DNA of 64,000 nucleotides from Diadophis punctatus similis (GCA_023053685.1 JALIGW010000002.1:245936677-246000676), one strand, 5' to 3'; counted from the stretch's first letter, positions 20,698-31,072 are shown. Translations and numbers: made by a program. The notes: generated by a model from the sequence alone, not told the origin.

Positions 20698-21248
20698 TGT
20701 TGTGGCCCGCCAGCAGCCTGTGCAGCCAGGGCCTTTGGAACCTCCAGCACCTCTTGGCAGTGATGAGAAAGGAGGGGCTACTCCTTTCCTGAATGCAAGA
20801 GCACTCAGGGCTGCCAAGAGGCAGGAAGGTTTACTCCGGAGGAGGTCTCGGGAGTAAGACTGGGGGCTAATTGGCCACTCCCCTAGTCTATTTAAGGACA
20901 GTAGAGGCAGCTGGAAAGCTGCAGGAAACAATAGTTCAGACTCGGATATCTGTCATGCCTTTGTATCATGAAGTCCTATTTCCCTGCTTTGGATTTCTTA
21001 TCAAGAAAAACTCCTGGGCATTTGGTCAAGCCTTCGGACATTGCGTGAGATAACCAGAACTAATTGCCTTTGTTTTGAGCTAAGACTAATGAAGACTAAT
21101 TAGCAGCTGACTTTCTGCAAGAAAGGATTGCTTCTTTTGATTTGTGTGTTTCGCCACTGCTAAGCCAGTTATTAGCAGTGGTTCATTAATTAAACTAAGT
21201 TTGTTCAAGCTGTGTGTTTTTGATACGTTCGTAACTGGGGACAGAACA
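20698..21248 (+). mobile_element. Probable solo LTR
   Basis: Begins TGTTGTGGCC and ends GGGGACAGAACA, with near-matching 5-bp flanks TCATG and TTATG. A TATA-like CTATTTAAGGAC lies near 20888. No internal region. Confidence 0.6.
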
Positions 21249-21325
21249 TTATGGTTAGGTTGACCGCAATCTTGTGTTTTTGGATCTTTTGACAAGATTT
21301 GCTTACAGACAAGGCTAGAACAGTA

Positions 21326-21722
21326 CAGGTAGTCCTCGACTTACAGCAGTTCATTTAGTGACCGTTCGAAGTTACAACGGCACAGAAAAAAGTGACTTAC
21401 AACCGTTTTTCACAGTTACGAGCTTTGCCGCATCCCCATGTTCATGTGATCCAAAATTCAGACGGTTGGCAAGCGACTCATATTTATGACGCTTGCGGTG
21501 TCCCGGGGGACACACACAATCCCCTTTTGCGACCTTCTGAGGAGCAAAACAAACAGGGAAGCCAGATTCACTTAACGACCGTGTTACTAATTTGTCAACT
21601 GCGGTGATTCATTTGGCAACTGTGGCAAGAAAGATCGTAAAACGGGGCAAACATAACCAATGTCTCACTTAACATTAGAAATTTGGGGCTCAACTGTGGT
21701 CGTACGTCGAGGACTGCCTGTA
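21326..21722. mobile_element. Palindromic MITE, full length
   Basis: ACAGGTAGTCCTCGACTTAC to GTCGAGGACTGCCTGTA; one of the best-preserved copies. Confidence 0.85.
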
Positions 21723-21790
21723 TGTTGAACGCCTGGCAACTTGAAGGTGTGTGGACTTCAACTCCCAGAATTCCCCAGCAAGCATAAATA
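21723..21790. mobile_element. Half of a hairpin MITE
   Basis: GTGGACTTCAACTCCCAG and AATTCCCCAGC arm only. Confidence 0.55.
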
Positions 21791-21822
21791 AATGGTGTAG
21801 GGATATTTTTGGTACCATGTTA

Positions 21823-22340
21823 GTTAATACAAGTAAAACGGTTGTTAAAGTGAATCTGGCTTCCCCATTGATTTTGCTCGGCAAAAGGGGATCACATGAC
21901 CTTGGGACACAAGTTGGGTCATAAGTGTGAACCAGTTGGCAAGTTGGGTCGTAAGTGTGAACCAGTTGGCAAGCATCTGAATTTTGATCACATGATCGTG
22001 GAGGTGCTACAAAGGTGGTAACTGTGAAAAATGGCCATAAGTCACTTTTTTCAGTGTTGTAACTTTGAACAGTCACTAAGTCAGTGGTTCTCAACTTTCC
22101 TAATGCCGTGACCCGCGCCCCCGCCGCAACCCATTCGCCGTCGCCGCCACCCCCGCCACCGCCATTTGGGTTCTTTTACCCTCTGCGCATGCGCAGAGTG
22201 TAAAAGAACTCAAATGGCGGCGTCCGGGCAAAGTCTCCTGACCCCTGTGAAAGGGTCATTCGACCCCCAAAGGGGTCGCGACCCCCAGGTTGAGAACCGC
22301 TGCACTAAGTGAACACTGGTAAATCCAAGACTGCCTGTAT
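21823..22340. mobile_element. Palindromic MITE with nested SPIN-like hAT
   Basis: Interrupted at 22082-22302; ends AATCCAAGACTGCCTGTA. A 33-base unit (AAGTTGGGTC / AAGTGTGAACCAGTTGGC) is duplicated near 21912-21970. Confidence 0.75.
22082..22302. mobile_element. SPIN-like hAT MITE
   Basis: Ends CAGTGGTTCTCAACTTTCC and GGTTGAGAACCGCTG around a GC-rich palindrome; perfect duplication CACTAAGT (22074-22081, 22303-22310). The ends resemble SPIN hAT transposons from memory. Confidence 0.8.
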
Positions 22341-22462
22341 CTTCTAGCAGTGTCTTTCGTCGTCAGCCATTTTCAGTCGTTCAGTCTGTGCTGAACCATA
22401 GAGTGGCTGAGGGTCAGACACGACTGAATGGCTGACAACGGCGAAAGACATTGTTAGAAGAT
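22341..22462. repeat. Foldback repeat
   Basis: Two arms of about 35 bases (GTCTTTCGTCGTCAGCCATT and AATGGCTGACAACGGCGAAA) separated by about 40 bases. Family unknown. Confidence 0.6.
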
Positions 22463-22505
22463 ATTAACCAACATGGTGTTGGAAGTATCCCCACAAGTTC
22501 TAGGC

Positions 22506-22646
22506 CAGGGGTCTCCAACCTTGGCAACTTTAAGACTTCTGGACTTCAACTCCCAGAGTTCCTCAGCCAGAAAAGCAAAGCTGGCTGAGGAATTATGGGA
22601 GTTGAAGTCCACAGGTCTTAAAAGTTGCCAAGGTTGGAGACCCCTG
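22506..22646. mobile_element. Hairpin MITE
   Basis: CAGGGGTCTCCAACC ... GGTTGGAGACCCCTG with perfect 8-bp duplication TTCTAGGC (22498-22505, 22647-22654), which marks the family as hAT-like. Confidence 0.9.
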
Positions 22647-22794
22647 TTCTAGGCCACTGTGAGAGACCAGCAACTCAGCCCATGTGGCTAGTAATCTGGG
22701 AAAAAGTGTTTCGAATCACTTGAAACTCCACTTTAACCTAGGTTTCATGAACCAAGGGATGGACTCAAGATCACGTGAAGTACTAGTACCGCTG

Positions 22795-22992
22795 GTCTAT
22801 GGAGATTCTCCGTCATCCAGGTCATGGTTGTCCCAAAGGTGCTTTTTTTTCAAGAGGCAACTGGACTTTCTGGTTCTTTCTTTGAAGACGTTTGGCTTCT
22901 CATCCAATCAGAACTGAAGAAGCTTCTTGGATGAGAAGCGAAACGTCTTGAGAGAGAAAAACAGAAAGTTCAGTTGCCTCTTGAAAAAGCAC
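22795..22992. mobile_element. Penelope-like repeat, inverted pair, family I
   Basis: Reverse-oriented part to about 22903 (GGTGCTTTTTTTTCAAGAGG, GACGTTTGGCTTCTC) faces a forward part with an intact hammerhead-like core. Confidence 0.55.
22914..22947 (+). ncRNA. Hammerhead-like motif, copy 3
   Basis: CTGAAGA, spacer A, stem GCTTCT/AGAAGC, loop TGGATG, then GAAA and CGTC. All core positions present. Confidence 0.55.
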
Positions 22993-24265
22993 TTATGCGA
23001 CTACTTTATAAAGCCTTAGTAAGGCCACACCTGGAATACTGCATCCAGTTTTGATCACCTTATTTAAAAAAAAAATGTTGAGACTCTAGAAAGAGTGCAG
23101 AGAAGAGCAACAAAGATTATTAGGGGGCAGGAGGCTAAAATATATGAAGAACAGTTGCAGGAACTGGGCATGGCTAGTTTAATGAAAAGAAGGACTAGGG
23201 GAGACATGATAGCAGCGTTCCAATATCTCAGGGGCTGCCATGAAGAAGATGGATGTCAAGCTATTCTCCAAAGCACCTGAGGGTAGGACATGAGGTAATG
23301 GGTGGAAACTAATCAAGGAGAGAAGCAACCTGGAATTAAGGAGAAACTTTCAAACTGAGAACAATTAACCAGTGGAACAACTTGCCTCCAAAACTTGTGA
23401 ATGCTCTCATCACTGGAGGTTTTTAAGAACAGATTGGCCAGCCACTTGTCTGGAATGGTGTAGGGCAGTGATGGCGAACCTTTTTGGGTTTGCGTGCCAA
23501 AAGGGGGTGTGCGCGCCCACACCCATTCCCTCCCCCCCACGCATGCGCACAACCCCCCCCACGCTGCCTCCTGCGCATGCGCACCCCCCCCCACTCCCGC
23601 GCAAAGGCCTCACTGAAGCCTGGGGCAGTGCAAAACGGGCAAACCGGAAGTTCGGAAAAACGCACTTCCGGTTTGCCCGTTGGGCTGTTTATTGCACTCC
23701 GGGGTCTCAGGAAGCTTCCCTGAACCCTCCAGAGTGCGAAAAACAGCCCAACGGCAAACCGGAAGTGCGTTTTTCCGAACTTTCGGTTTGCTCATTTTTT
23801 GCATTCCGGGGCTTGAGGAAGCTTCCCTGAACCCTCCAGAGTGCGAAAAACAGCCCAACGGCAAACCGGAAGTGCGTTTTTCCGAACTTTCGGTTTGCTC
23901 ATTTTTTGCATTCCGGGGCTTGAGGAAGCTTCCCTGAACCCTCCGGAGTGCGAAAAACAGCCCAACGGCAAACCGGAAGTGCGTTTTTCCGAACTTTCGG
24001 TTTGCTCATTTTTCGCATTCCGGGGCTTGAGGAAGCTTCCCTGAACCCTCCGGAGTGCGAAAAACAGCCCAACGGCAAACCGGAAGTGCGTTTTTCCGAA
24101 CTTTCGGTTTGCCCGTGGAACTGACATAGGGCAACGCCTCGCGTGCCCTCCGATATGGCTTCGTGCCATAGGTTCGCCATCACTGGTGTAGGGTCTCCTG
24201 CTTGATCAGGGGTTGAACTAGAAGACCTCGACGGTCCCTCCCAACTCTGTTATTCTGTTATTTTC
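22990..24265 (+). mobile_element. CR1 LINE 3' region split by a hAT element
   Basis: Encodes degraded reverse-transcriptase C-terminus ([33 protein letters not shown]) up to 23465, then the 3' terminus at 24186-24265. Stops and shifts present. Confidence 0.85.
23466..24185 (+). mobile_element. hAT element with internal 107-bp tandem repeats
   Basis: Family ends CAGTGATGGCGAACC and GGTTCGCCATCACTG; perfect duplication GTGTAGGG (23458-23465, 24186-24193). From 23711 the block starting GAAGCTTCCC recurs at 23818, 23925 and 24032, an exact 107-bp period. Confidence 0.9.
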
Positions 24266-24749
24266 TAAGGTTCTGTATTGACTCTGAGGTGAACATTAAA
24301 GAGATCGTATTGAAATCTGTGTATGCCTTACTTTCTTGATCTTGCTCAGCAGAGCTCATTTTATATATATGTGTGTATGTATGTATGTATGTATGTATGT
24401 ATGTATGTATGTATGTATAGACAATTATAACTAACTGCATGTTTGCGCTAATATATCATCCTTGGTCTTAGATTACGTTCTGAACTTTAATTTTGAACTT
24501 GCCCTGCTCTTGCTATGAAGTGTATTCAGCGTCTTCAACTTTAGAGCCCGGGGGCTGGCACTTGCCCCCAATGACAAAGATTAAAATAGACAAAACAAGG
24601 CAGCATAAAAATAAAAGTGCATTGCAATTTTTTTCTTGTTGCAAAGTTGTGCACATTGGTTATACGTGGTCGGTGGTTGTTTGTTCTTCTCTTGAGGAGA
24701 TCTACCTACATATTTTGCCGAAAGATATAAATCGGCACTGTATTGAAAG
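24266..24749. other. Intron, with (ATGT)n
   Basis: (ATGT)n at 24371-24418. The rest is unassigned, without coding signal. Confidence 0.5.
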
Positions 24750-25109
24750 TACAGGTGGTCCTCGACTTAACGGTTCATTTAGTGACCATTCAAAGTTAAC
24801 AACGGTTCTGAAAAAAGTAGCTTACCGCCGTTTTCCACACTTATGACCGTTAACAGCATGGCCACATGAACAAAATTCAGATGCTTGGCAATCGGCTGAT
24901 GGCTGCAGTGTGTCCCCTTTTGCGACCTGACAAGCAAAGTCAATGAGGAAGCTGGATTCACTTAACAACCGTTTTACTAATTTAACAACTGCAGTGATTC
25001 ACTGAACAACAGTGGCTAGAAAGGTTGTAAAATGGGGCAAAATGTCTCCCTTACCAACAGAAATGTTGAGGAGCTCAGTTGGTGGTCATAAGTTGAGGAC
25101 TACCTGTAA
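24750..25109. mobile_element. Palindromic MITE, full length
   Basis: ACAGGTGGTCCTCGACTTAAC to AAGTTGAGGACTACCTGTA. Confidence 0.8.
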
Positions 25110-25146
25110 TCTTTTTATATTCAAAGGGGGCCCGTGACTTGGTTGT

Positions 25147-25232
25147 ACAGCTAGTCCTCGATTTAACAAAATGTTTCATTTTTAGCGATGTACAATTTGG
25201 GTTCAACTTTGGTCGTAGGCAGAGGACTATCT
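25147..25232. mobile_element. Deleted palindromic MITE
   Basis: Left end CAGCTAGTCCTCGATTTAAC fused to right-end sequence GGTCGTAGGCAGAGGAC. Confidence 0.6.
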
Positions 25233-25234
25233 GC

Positions 25235-25372
25235 ATTCTGTAAATTTGGTGCCATGGACTACTGCAGTGCGCTCTACCTGGGGCTGCCCTTGAAGAGTGT
25301 ACGGAAAGTTCAACTGGTACATAATACGGCAGCGCAGGCTGTTACATGTGTCTCTAGAAGGGCACATTTTGC
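25235..25372 (+). mobile_element. L2-like LINE fragment
   Basis: Same reverse-transcriptase segment as 42770 (GGACTACTGCAGTGCGCTC, then CTACCTGGGGCTGCCC). Confidence 0.7.
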
Positions 25373-25551
25373 ACCATGGTGGTGCAGTGGTTAGAATGCA
25401 GTATTGCAGGCCACTTCTGCCAACTGCCAGAGGTTCGATTCTCACTGGCTCAAGATTGACTCAACCTTCCATCCTTCCGGTAAAATGAGGACCCAAATTG
25501 TTAGGGGGCAATATGCTGACTCTGTAAACCATTCCGAGAGGGCTGTAAAGC

Positions 25552-26423
25552 GCAGCTAGGATTGCATTTGCACAAAATTGGAAAGCAATAAAAGTTCCTT
25601 CTGAAGGAGAGATACTTAAGAAAATATTGGACTGTGCGGAGATGAATAGATTGACAATGAAAATTAAAGATAAGGAAGATTCAGAATATTATAATGTATG
25701 GGTGAAGTTTTATGACTGGATAGAAAATGAATATGCATAGAAGTTGAGTAAGATTGATTAAATGGGAAGAAAATGGAGAATCAAAGGTGAAAGACCCAGA
25801 TGACAAAATTAGGTAGTAAAGGAGGCAGCACTAGAATCGCAGTATATATATACCTAGGGGGAAAAAAGAGGTGATATGCATAGATATGATACAGAAAATA
25901 TATAAGTTTAAAAGGGGCACCGGTAATTAAATGATGTAGGGGTATATGTTACTAGTCTGTTAAATGTAAGATGAACTATGATTAGAATCACTCAGGGAAA
26001 GGTTAAGAGAGAGAAAGAGGAAGTAGGAAAGGGAAGGGATGAGAGAGGGGTGGAGGGAAGTAGGATGGGGGAGAGAGTGTTTCCCAACCTTGGCAACTTG
26101 AAGATATCTGGACTTCAACTCCCAGAATTCCCCAGCCAGCATTCGCTGGCTGGGGAATTCTGGGAGTTGAAGTCCAGATATCTTCAAGTTGCCAAGGTTG
26201 GGAAACACTGAGGTAGAAGGAAGAGAGGGAGATAGAGGGAGAGGAGTGTTATGAAATGAGGGAAAACAGACTGGCAAATTGAAGTATAATGGTGCAAAAT
26301 TAAGATATTAATTTATGATATATTGGATGAAAATGTATAATTATGTATGTTTTGACATGATTTATGGTATATGTATGGATGTGTATATGGAGATTGTGGG
26401 GGGGAAATAATCTTTAAAAAAAA
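25552..26423 (+). mobile_element. L1 LINE, 5'-truncated
   Basis: ORF2 end and 3' UTR with a terminal A run. A 14-bp target duplication GAGGGCTGTAAAGC (25538-25551, 26424-26437) proves insertion into the SINE. A hairpin MITE is nested at 26077-26209. Confidence 0.85.
26077..26209. mobile_element. Hairpin MITE variant
   Basis: GTGTTTCCCAACCTTGGC ... GCCAAGGTTGGGAAACACTG, a long near-perfect palindrome. Confidence 0.85.
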
Positions 26424-26475
26424 GAGGGCTGTAAAGCATGATTTGAGCGGTATATAAGTCTAAGTGCTATTGCTA

Positions 26476-26600
26476 AAATGCTGCAACCAGCCATCAAAAT
26501 GAGTCGGTTGCCTAGCACCTGAAATGCGGTCTGGGATTGTGAGGATATGTGCAGCTGTCAGAAGGAACCAGGTCTTAAGTAACTTTGGGGGAGGCAGGGC
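26476..26600. mobile_element. Palindromic MITE fragment
   Basis: ATGCTGCAACCAGCCATCA and GAGTCGGTTGCC blocks, diverged. Confidence 0.5.
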
Positions 26601-26611
26601 GGGGCAGGAGC

Positions 26612-26767
26612 CGAGGTGGCGCAGTGGTTAAATGCAGCTACTGCAGGCTACTCCAGCTGACTGCTAGTTCAGCAGTTCAGCTGTTCAAATCTCACCAGGC
26701 TCAAGGTTGACTCAGCCTTCCATCCTTCCGAGGTGGGTAAAATGAGGACCCAGATTGTTGGGGGCAA
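26612..26767 (+). mobile_element. SINE, 3' truncated
   Basis: GAGCCGAGGTGGCGCAGTGG to GATTGTTGGGGGCAAT, where it passes abruptly into MITE sequence. Confidence 0.8.
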
Positions 26768-27018
26768 TCTGGTTTCCCCATTGACTTTGCTTGTCGGAAA
26801 ATCACAAAGGGGGGGGGATCCCATGACCCCACCCCACCCGGGTCACTGCACCGGTCGTAAATACGAGCCAGTTGTCAAGCATCTGAATGTAAATCATGTG
26901 ACCATGGGGGGGTGAGGGTGCGCGCTGCAACGGTCATAAGTGAAAAATGGTCATAAGTCACTATTTTCAGTGCTGTTGTAACTTTGGTCACTAATCGAAG
27001 TCGAGGACTGTCTGTAGT
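26768..27018. mobile_element. Palindromic MITE, right half
   Basis: TGGTTTCCCCATTGACTTTG to GAAGTCGAGGACTGTCTGTA. Confidence 0.75.
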
Positions 27019-27236
27019 ACTTAGATTTATATACCACTCCATAGTGCTTTACAGCACTCTTGAGTAGTTTACAATGTCAGCATATTGCTTCCTACAGTTA
27101 TCTGGGTCTTCATTTTACAGACCTCAGAAAGACGGAAAAGCTGAATCAACTGTGAGCCGGTCAGGATCGAACTCCTGGCAGTGAGCTGAATTAACCCTGC
27201 AATGCTGCATTCTAACCACTGCGCCAGCAGGGCTCC
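27019..27236 (-). mobile_element. tRNA-derived SINE
   Basis: Diverged reverse copy ending CCACTGCGCCAGCAGGGCTCC. Confidence 0.75.
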
Positions 27237-27285
27237 TTAACAACAGTTGCTAAGTGGCTTGATCATTAAATGAGGATTGTCTGTA

Positions 27286-27690
27286 CTTTGTATATTTCCA
27301 CAATGTGAAATGTAACCAAACATTTCCTTGGCTCACGTCCTACGTACATCCGGCACCGCTGAGGAGAACCAAGGCGATTCCCTCGTCATAAATTTAATAA
27401 CTTTTAATTGCCGCGTTCTGAATCCCTGAATGTAAACGCGTAATCATGTAACCAGATGGCGGGGCAGGAAGACGGATTCTAACTCAGTTGGAAGCTTAGC
27501 CTCCTCTGACCCACTGGTATTGACAAAATCATCAATCAATTTCAAAAGGCAGGCTTTGTTTGGAACAGCTTCCATCTTGCAGCGATATTTAACACCCCCA
27601 AGCAGCAATACATTCCTATTCCAGGTCCTTTGGTGGATAAAAATGCCAAACTCCAGTCTAAACATCTGGTTGACCATTAACACAGGTAGA
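27286..27690. other. Intron, nothing recognised
   Basis: No repeat family or exon supported. Confidence 0.4.
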
Positions 27691-27754
27691 CTTGGCAACT
27701 GGCTCATAATTATGATGGTTGCTGTGTCCCAAGATCAATATGATCACTTTTTGC

Positions 27755-27884
27755 TTCATCACTGGAGGTTTTTCGAGAAGGGACTGGTCAGATATTGTCA
27801 AAAATGGTATAAGGTTTCCTGCTTGAGTCGGGGGTTGGACTAGATGACCCACAAGGTCCCTTCCAACTCTGTTACTCTAAGTTA
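27755..27884 (+). mobile_element. CR1 LINE 3' terminus
   Basis: TCACTGGAGGTTTTTCGAG to CCCTTCCAACTCTGTTACTC. Confidence 0.8.
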
Positions 27885-27927
27885 AAATAAAAGAGGAGGC
27901 GGAGTCGCATTATCAGCCTGACTAGGT

Positions 27928-28073
27928 CAGGGGTCTCCAACCTTGGCAACTTTTAAGAATTGTGGACTTCAACTCCCAGAATTCCTCAGCCAGCTTTGCT
28001 TTGCTTTTCTGGCTGAGGAATTCTGGGAGTTGAAGTCCACAATTCTTAAAGTTGCCAAGGTTGGAGACCCCTG
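27928..28073. mobile_element. Hairpin MITE
   Basis: CAGGGGTCTCCAACC ... GGTTGGAGACCCCTG; flanks GACTAGGT and GACTAGGG (7 of 8). Confidence 0.85.
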
Positions 28074-28081
28074 GACTAGGG

Positions 28082-28232
28082 GGCTCAGTGGCTAAGACAC
28101 TGAGCTTGTCAATCAGAAAGGTCGGCAGTTCGGCGGTTCGAATCCCTAGTATAGGTCTCCTGTGTGAGCAGGGGGTTGGACTAGATGACCTCCGAGGTCC
28201 CTTCCAACTCTTGTTACTGTTACTGTATATAT
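28082..28232 (+). mobile_element. tRNA-headed SINE with CR1-type tail
   Basis: A tRNA-like head with CAGTGGCTAAGACACTGAGC (A-box region) and CGGCGGTTCGAATCCC (B box) runs straight into a CR1 3' terminus (GGGGGTTGGACTAGATGACC). Different from the abundant SINE of this window; probably mobilised by CR1. Confidence 0.75.
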
Positions 28233-28322
28233 AAGGAAGAAGGAAGTTAGAACAGCCATTTAAAAAAAAAGATCGTAGGAAAGAAATGAGCCTATTCAGA
28301 CAATTCCTCTCTTTCCCTTCAG

Positions 28323-29212
28323 GTAACGAAAAGAGGCCTTGGATGCAACTGAAGAGCTCCCAGATGGAAGGAGAGACGGAGACACTGACCGAATTCTCAC
28401 AGTGGAACATTCCTGCGACCACAACCATTCATGAACAAAGTTGCGATCCCAGTGTGGAGCAGGGGAAGGTGCCGCTAGAGGCAGAGCCCAGAGAGGCTTT
28501 GGAAAACTTTATCGCTCTCTGTAGTGAAACCTCTGAACTGCAGTCTGTGGCGGACGAACCGTTGGTTTCAGACTATTGCAGGAAATACCACTACAAACCA
28601 GGGTTTGTGATGACCTACCCCGGTGAGGAGGACTCCACCGAAGGTCCAATGCGGGTGGAAAACGGCCAACAAAAACCGTGTCCGAGAATTCAACTGGGGG
28701 AAAAGCCCTTCGGATGTCCCGAATGTGGGAAATGCTTCCGGCAGAAAGAATATTTAATGCACCCTCAGCAACTGCATGCGGTCGAGATGCCCCAGGGGTA
28801 CTCCGATATTGGCAAAATATTCCAAGAAAGAGAACATTTGTTGAGAGGCCTCCGGGCGGGGAAGCGACTTTATGAATGTCCAGAGTGCGGGAAAAACTTT
28901 CCTACCCGGGAAACTTTGATAAGACATGTGAGAATCCACACCGGAGAGAGACCTTTCGAATGCCCTCAGTGCGGCCAGTTCTTCAGACAGCGGGCTCATT
29001 TGATACGCCATCAACGGATCCACACGGGAGAAAGACCCTACGCGTGTCCCGAGTGCGGGAGAAGCTTCTCTCGGCGCGACAGCCTGATCGACCATCAAAG
29101 GAAGCACATCCACGAGAAACCTTATCAATGTGTGGAGTGCGGGAAAAGCTTTTGCCACAAAGGGGCCTTGCTGAAGCACCAGCGCATCCACGTGACGACA
29201 GTTGTCGTCTGA
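28323..29212 (+). CDS. Gene 1 distal terminal exon: C2H2 zinc fingers
   Basis: Acceptor CTCTTTCCCTTCAG; phase 1 start (GNEKRPWMQLKSSQ) fits exon 5 or exon 6. A linker of about 120 residues precedes the fingers; stop TGA at 29210-29212. The first two finger positions are dead: one has Pro in place of the first zinc His (CPECGKCF ... LMHPQQLH), the other lacks both Cys (YSDIGKIF). Four intact C-X2-C-X12-H-X3-H fingers follow (CPECGKNF, CPQCGQFF, CPECGRSF, CVECGKSF), three joined by HTGERP/HIHEKP-type linkers. Helix residues -1,2,3,6 read TETR, QAHR, RDSD and HGAK. A sequence-specific nuclear DNA-binding module. Spliced to exon 5 it gives about 681 residues. Confidence 0.85.
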
Positions 29213-29275
29213 AAACCTCCACACCTTGTAAACAAAAACTGAATTGCAACAGTTCTGTATTTGTCCTTTGTTCTG

Positions 29276-29281
29276 ATTAAA
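29276..29281 (+). terminator. Poly(A) signal ATTAAA
   Basis: Common variant signal, 64 bases after the stop. Confidence 0.5.
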
Positions 29282-29415
29282 CAAATGTTACCTTGACAAC
29301 GCGAGTCTCTGATGCATTGTCTTAAGAAAATGGAAGTGCTTTTTTTTTTAAGCATTGTAATTAAGTTTTAATTGCTTAGGGAAGTTGGGCAGTGTGTAAC
29401 TAATGCAGACTAGAA

Positions 29416-29562
29416 TTTAATTTAATTTAATTTAATTTAATTTAATTTAATTTAATTTAATTTAATTTAATTTAATTTAATTTAATTTAATTTAATTTAA
29501 TTTAATTTAATTGATTTGTATGCCGCCCAACTCCCGAGGGACTCTGGGCGGCTAAGATTTTT
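29416..29562 (-). mobile_element. L2-like LINE tail with (TTTAA)n
   Basis: About 98 bases of TTTAA units followed by TATGCCGCCCAACTCCCGAG; on the reverse strand this is the L2-like 3' end and its tail. Confidence 0.7.
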
Positions 29563-29569
29563 CCTTTGA

Positions 29570-29722
29570 ATTTGATGGTGATCCAGCAAGGGTGATCCCA
29601 AAGGTGCTTTTTTCCAAGATGCAACTGGACTTTCTTGTTAACAAGAAAGTCCAGTTGCCTCTTGAAAAAAGCACCTTTGGGACAACCATGACCTGGATGA
29701 CTGAGAATCTCCATAGACCAGG
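29570..29722. mobile_element. Penelope-like foldback, family I, no hammerhead
   Basis: AAGGTGCTTTTTTCCAAGA ... AACTGGACTTTCTTGTTAAC meets its own reverse copy. The hammerhead core is missing. Confidence 0.6.
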
Positions 29723-29723
29723 G

Positions 29724-30357
29724 GTGTCAAACTCAAGGCCAGTGGGCCAGATCCGGCCCATGGGGTGCTTAGATCTGGCCCATGGGGTGCTTAGATCTGG
29801 CCCATGGAAACAGCGAAGGACCGGCCCGCGGTGCCTCTGCCAGCAAAAATGGAGCTTGGGAGGGCCGCACACGGCCCTCCGGAGCTGTTTTCGCTGGCAG
29901 AGGGTTGCAGGAGACCGTTGCAGCTGAAAACGGAGCTCGGGAGCCTGTTTTCTCTGGCAGAGCGCTTGGGCCACCTCAAGCACCCGACACCAGAGGTAGG
30001 TTCCTCCCGGTTCTATAGAACTGGTAGTAACTTGGCAGCCTGGGTCGCTGGAACTGGCAGCGACCCAGGACTGCCACGCCCGAGCTGGTTCTCGGCGCCA
30101 TAGTTTTTTGCTTCTGCGCATGCGGGTTTTTTTAGTACTGTGCATGCGCAGAGGGTCATTTCTGGGAAGTGACGCGCGCTCACTTGGCTCGCGTGCGCAA
30201 AATGTGCACTTCCATCGCGATGCGAACTGGTAGGGAAGGTAAGTAGAACCCACTGCCTGACACGCGAGACATTGAGCTCGCCACGCCCCCCCGAGCCCCC
30301 CCAAGGTGAAACACAACTCTGATATGACCCTCAGTGAAGTCAAGTTTGATCACCCCT
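29724..30357 (+). mobile_element. hAT element, GTCAAACTC family, with nested MITE
   Basis: CAGGGGTGTCAAACTCAAGG ... GTTTGATCACCCCTG. A 22-base phrase containing GCTTAGATCTGGCCCATGG is duplicated near 29757-29800. Confidence 0.8.
29991..30255. mobile_element. hAT-type MITE, GTGGGTTCC family
   Basis: CAGAGGTAGGTTCC ... GTAGAACCCACTG; flanks CCCGACAC and CCTGACAC (7 of 8). Confidence 0.8.
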
Positions 30358-31066
30358 GCAATTCAACATGGATGATCACCTCTCAATGGATTTAAGTAGA
30401 AGCTAAGCAGCCATCTGCTGCGGAGGCTTTAATCCGATTCTTACTCTGGATAGCAGGTTGGATTGCTGGCCTAAAATGATCCTTTTCAATCCTCAAATTC
30501 TATTTTTTTAAAAAAATCTTCACAATCCCTGGGTGCATTACAAGATTCACTTCCTAGGTAGGTAGGGATCAAACGTCCCTAACGGGACTCCGTCCGATGA
30601 TCCTGAACGTTTGAATGTAGTCAATTCCTCCACTTATATAGATTTCAGACTAAAGTCTGAATCCCCCACTGTAAAAACTGCCCAGGGTGGAGATGGGAAA
30701 AACTACCAAGTTCTTGATTCTAAGAAAAAGGTAGTCACGTCACATGCTAAAATGAAGTCACTTAAGGGTCACTGATTTACATGAATTAGGTTTTTTCCCC
30801 CTTAGGCTAGGAAATTATTTATTAAATTTGCTTGCTGTCCATTTCAGCAGGAAATATTGAGTGTCAATATTAAGTAAGAATGTTTGCAGAGGGGTGGTTT
30901 TTTTTTTTGCAGGTTTATTAAATGTATCTGCCACCCATTCGAGCTGACTCAAGGTGGGTTTAAAACGTTTGCAGCCCCTTTGGAGCACGGAAGCTTTTCT
31001 AAACCAACCTAGTGTATTATTCATAAAGGAAAGAAGATTCTTGAGGTTTCAAAGTTGTAAAAAAAA
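30358..31066. other. Intergenic, unassigned
   Basis: No repeat family or exon recognised. Confidence 0.4.
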
Positions 31067-31072
31067 TTTATT
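31067..31072 (-). terminator. Possible poly(A) signal on the reverse strand
   Basis: AATAAA on the reverse strand at the edge of repeat-poor sequence. It could end a long 3' UTR of gene 2 or of an unseen transcript; nothing else supports it. Confidence 0.2.

Larger units (their letters stand above)
25373..26475 (+). mobile_element. SINE split by an L1
   Basis: The SINE body runs to 25551 and its tail resumes at 26424 (GAGGGCTGTAAAGC ... AAGTGCTATTGCT). The L1 lies between. Confidence 0.85.

Noticed and set aside
23372..24183. Overlapping frames with repeated ECEKQPNGKPEVRF-like units
   Set aside because: They follow the 107-bp tandem repeat of a hAT element, not a gene.
24371..24418. Regular short repeat that might suggest an array
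   Set aside because: Pure (ATGT)n microsatellite; no spacers, so not CRISPR-like.
28082..28150. tRNA-like A and B boxes
   Set aside because: The head runs into a CR1-type tail and cannot fold as a full cloverleaf; it is a SINE, not a tRNA gene.
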